Assembly (NCBI GenBank): GCA_026416715.1
Contig: JAOAEQ010000037.1
Location: 1 to 15,385, forward strand
Length of the DNA: 15,385 bases
Source: a bacterium
GTDB taxonomy: Bacteria > UBP4 > UBA4092 > JAOAEQ01
Direction: 5' to 3'
Under the pieces are notes generated by a model. That model was given only the letters and a program-made list of their open reading frames with translations. It ran no database searches and was not told the origin of the DNA. The translations under genes and the position numbers were made by a program. The stretch's first letter is position 1. Every line of letters begins with the position of its first letter. Of this stretch, positions 14,614 to 15,385 are shown one piece after another.

Positions 14614-15252
14614 TTAATTCAACGTTCTAAGATTAAGTTTTTTTATAACTTGTTTTGTGAGTTCTTCTGATTTTGTTTCGTCGTTGGTAAGTTCTAAAAA
14701 TCTTTCAAACAGTTTTGACTGCGCATCTCTAATGTATTTCTCATAAGATTTTACTGCCTTAAAGATAATCAAATTATTTTCTGGTATCTTAATAATCTTT
14801 CTATTAATATGATCTGAATAGAGAATATAAAGTGCTTCTGGTGGATTTTTTGCTTTATAGCGAAAATATCCTTTAGGTGAAACAATGATTACCCGAGAAT
14901 TACGTTCTAATATTAATTCTGTGCCTGGAACATTTATTTCACGAAACTTGATCTCTTCTTTAGAATCCAGAAAGTCATCAGGAAAATTCTTGCCCCCTTC
15001 CGGAAAAACTTCATTTATTAGTTGTGTTACCAAAGATGAAAAATCATTCTGAAAAGGGTTATCCCCGTATTTAGCAAGCACTATTTTACCTTTCTCAGTG
15101 ATTTGCCATGTCCCACGAATACTATTGTCAATAAAACCTTTATAAACAAGACGCATTTTTGCCCAATGAACCCTGTGTTCAAATTTTCTATACGGCGTAT
15201 TCGGAAGCAACTCTTCTCTTTCTGCTTTTGTAAGTTTAAAAAATTTAGCCAA
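14614..15252 (-). CDS. Mrr-N-like winged-helix protein, uncertain or eroded 5' end
   Basis: Protein of about 212 residues. The N-terminal 60 or so residues (LTKAEREELLPNTPYRKFEHRVHWAKMRLVYKGFI, then RGTWQITEKGKIVLAKYG) match the second half of the Mrr_N winged-helix domain, which precedes nuclease domains in Mrr restriction enzymes and also occurs in other proteins. The first half of that domain is not visible upstream. No Mrr catalytic motif (D...QxK) follows; the C-terminal 140 residues are not recognised and include FREINVPGTELILERNSRVIIVSPKGYFRY, which looks like beta strands, and a terminal charged helix. The start is doubtful: TTG 15252 has no ribosome site, the frame stays open only to a stop at 15339 with no ATG or GTG, and the first ATG lies inside the domain. 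It could be an eroded restriction-type gene or a protein with a rare start. Confidence 0.55.
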   Translation of the reverse strand: MAKFFKLTKAEREELLPNTPYRKFEHRVHWAKMRLVYKGFIDNSIRGTWQITEKGKIVLAKYGDNPFQNDFSSLVTQLINEVFPEGGKNFPDDFLDSKEEIKFREINVPGTELILERNSRVIIVSPKGYFRYKAKNPPEALYILYSDHINRKIIKIPENNLIIFKAVKSYEKYIRDAQSKLFERFLELTNDETKSEELTKQVIKKLNLRTLN

Positions 15253-15385
15253 AGGTTCAAATTTAAGTTGCTTTGATTGAATGGTTGAAAATTTGAGTGG
15301 TTTGTTTTTAGAAAAGTTATATTTTGCTACAAAACCTTACAGGCATTACGATGTATCTATTACTCACACCTCGCAATATCTACTC

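Overview
This is a bacterial, protein-coding window with moderate-to-low GC (about 40% by eye). It appears to be an assembled contig end from an uncultured, probably anaerobic fermentative bacterium. The first 19 bases are the Tn5/Nextera mosaic-end adapter, so the left edge is a library artefact and the gene there is cut by sequencing, not by biology. The anaerobic lifestyle is inferred from HydF ([FeFe]-hydrogenase maturation) placed behind the NADH/NAD+ sensor Rex. The phylum cannot be fixed from this window. Many starts lack a clear Shine-Dalgarno sequence, and there are no SusC/SusD genes of the Bacteroidota polysaccharide-locus type.

Left block (1-3309, minus strand): rex, hydF and a membrane sensor histidine kinase form a tight co-directional operon (13-base gap, then TAA directly followed by ATG). 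It is read from a textbook sigma70 promoter (TTGACA-17-TATAAT). A good match to the Rex operator lies just upstream of the -35 box. The unit looks like redox-controlled hydrogenase maturation plus a signal-transduction protein.

Carbohydrate block (3410-8240): a secreted GH76-type alpha-1,6-mannanase points right. A galactose-mutarotase-fold protein (DUF4380-like) points left and converges on it across a hairpin. Divergent from the latter, an alpha/beta-hydrolase esterase overlaps or abuts a secreted GH172 (DUF2961) glycoside hydrolase with a C-terminal beta-sandwich, presumed carbohydrate-binding, domain. The GH76 plus GH172 pairing suggests a glycan with alpha-mannan and furanoside (D-arabinan or fructan) parts; this is inference.

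Membrane/unknown block (8316-10458): a one-TM protein resembling the DUF3137 group, then LemA, then a class-A beta-lactamase-fold serine hydrolase with no export signal.

Beta-helix block (10637-14172): two tandem paralogous exported proteins, each a right-handed beta-helix (Pectate_lyase_3 type) followed by a golvesin/xanthan-lyase-CBD-like C-terminal domain. Their N-terminal halves are strikingly alike and their middle parts strongly diverged.

Right end (14173-15385): about 440 AT-rich bases with no convincing gene, then a minus-strand gene for a protein with an Mrr-N-like winged helix. Its 5' end has no believable start and may be eroded. No tRNA, rRNA, CRISPR array or insertion sequence was seen.
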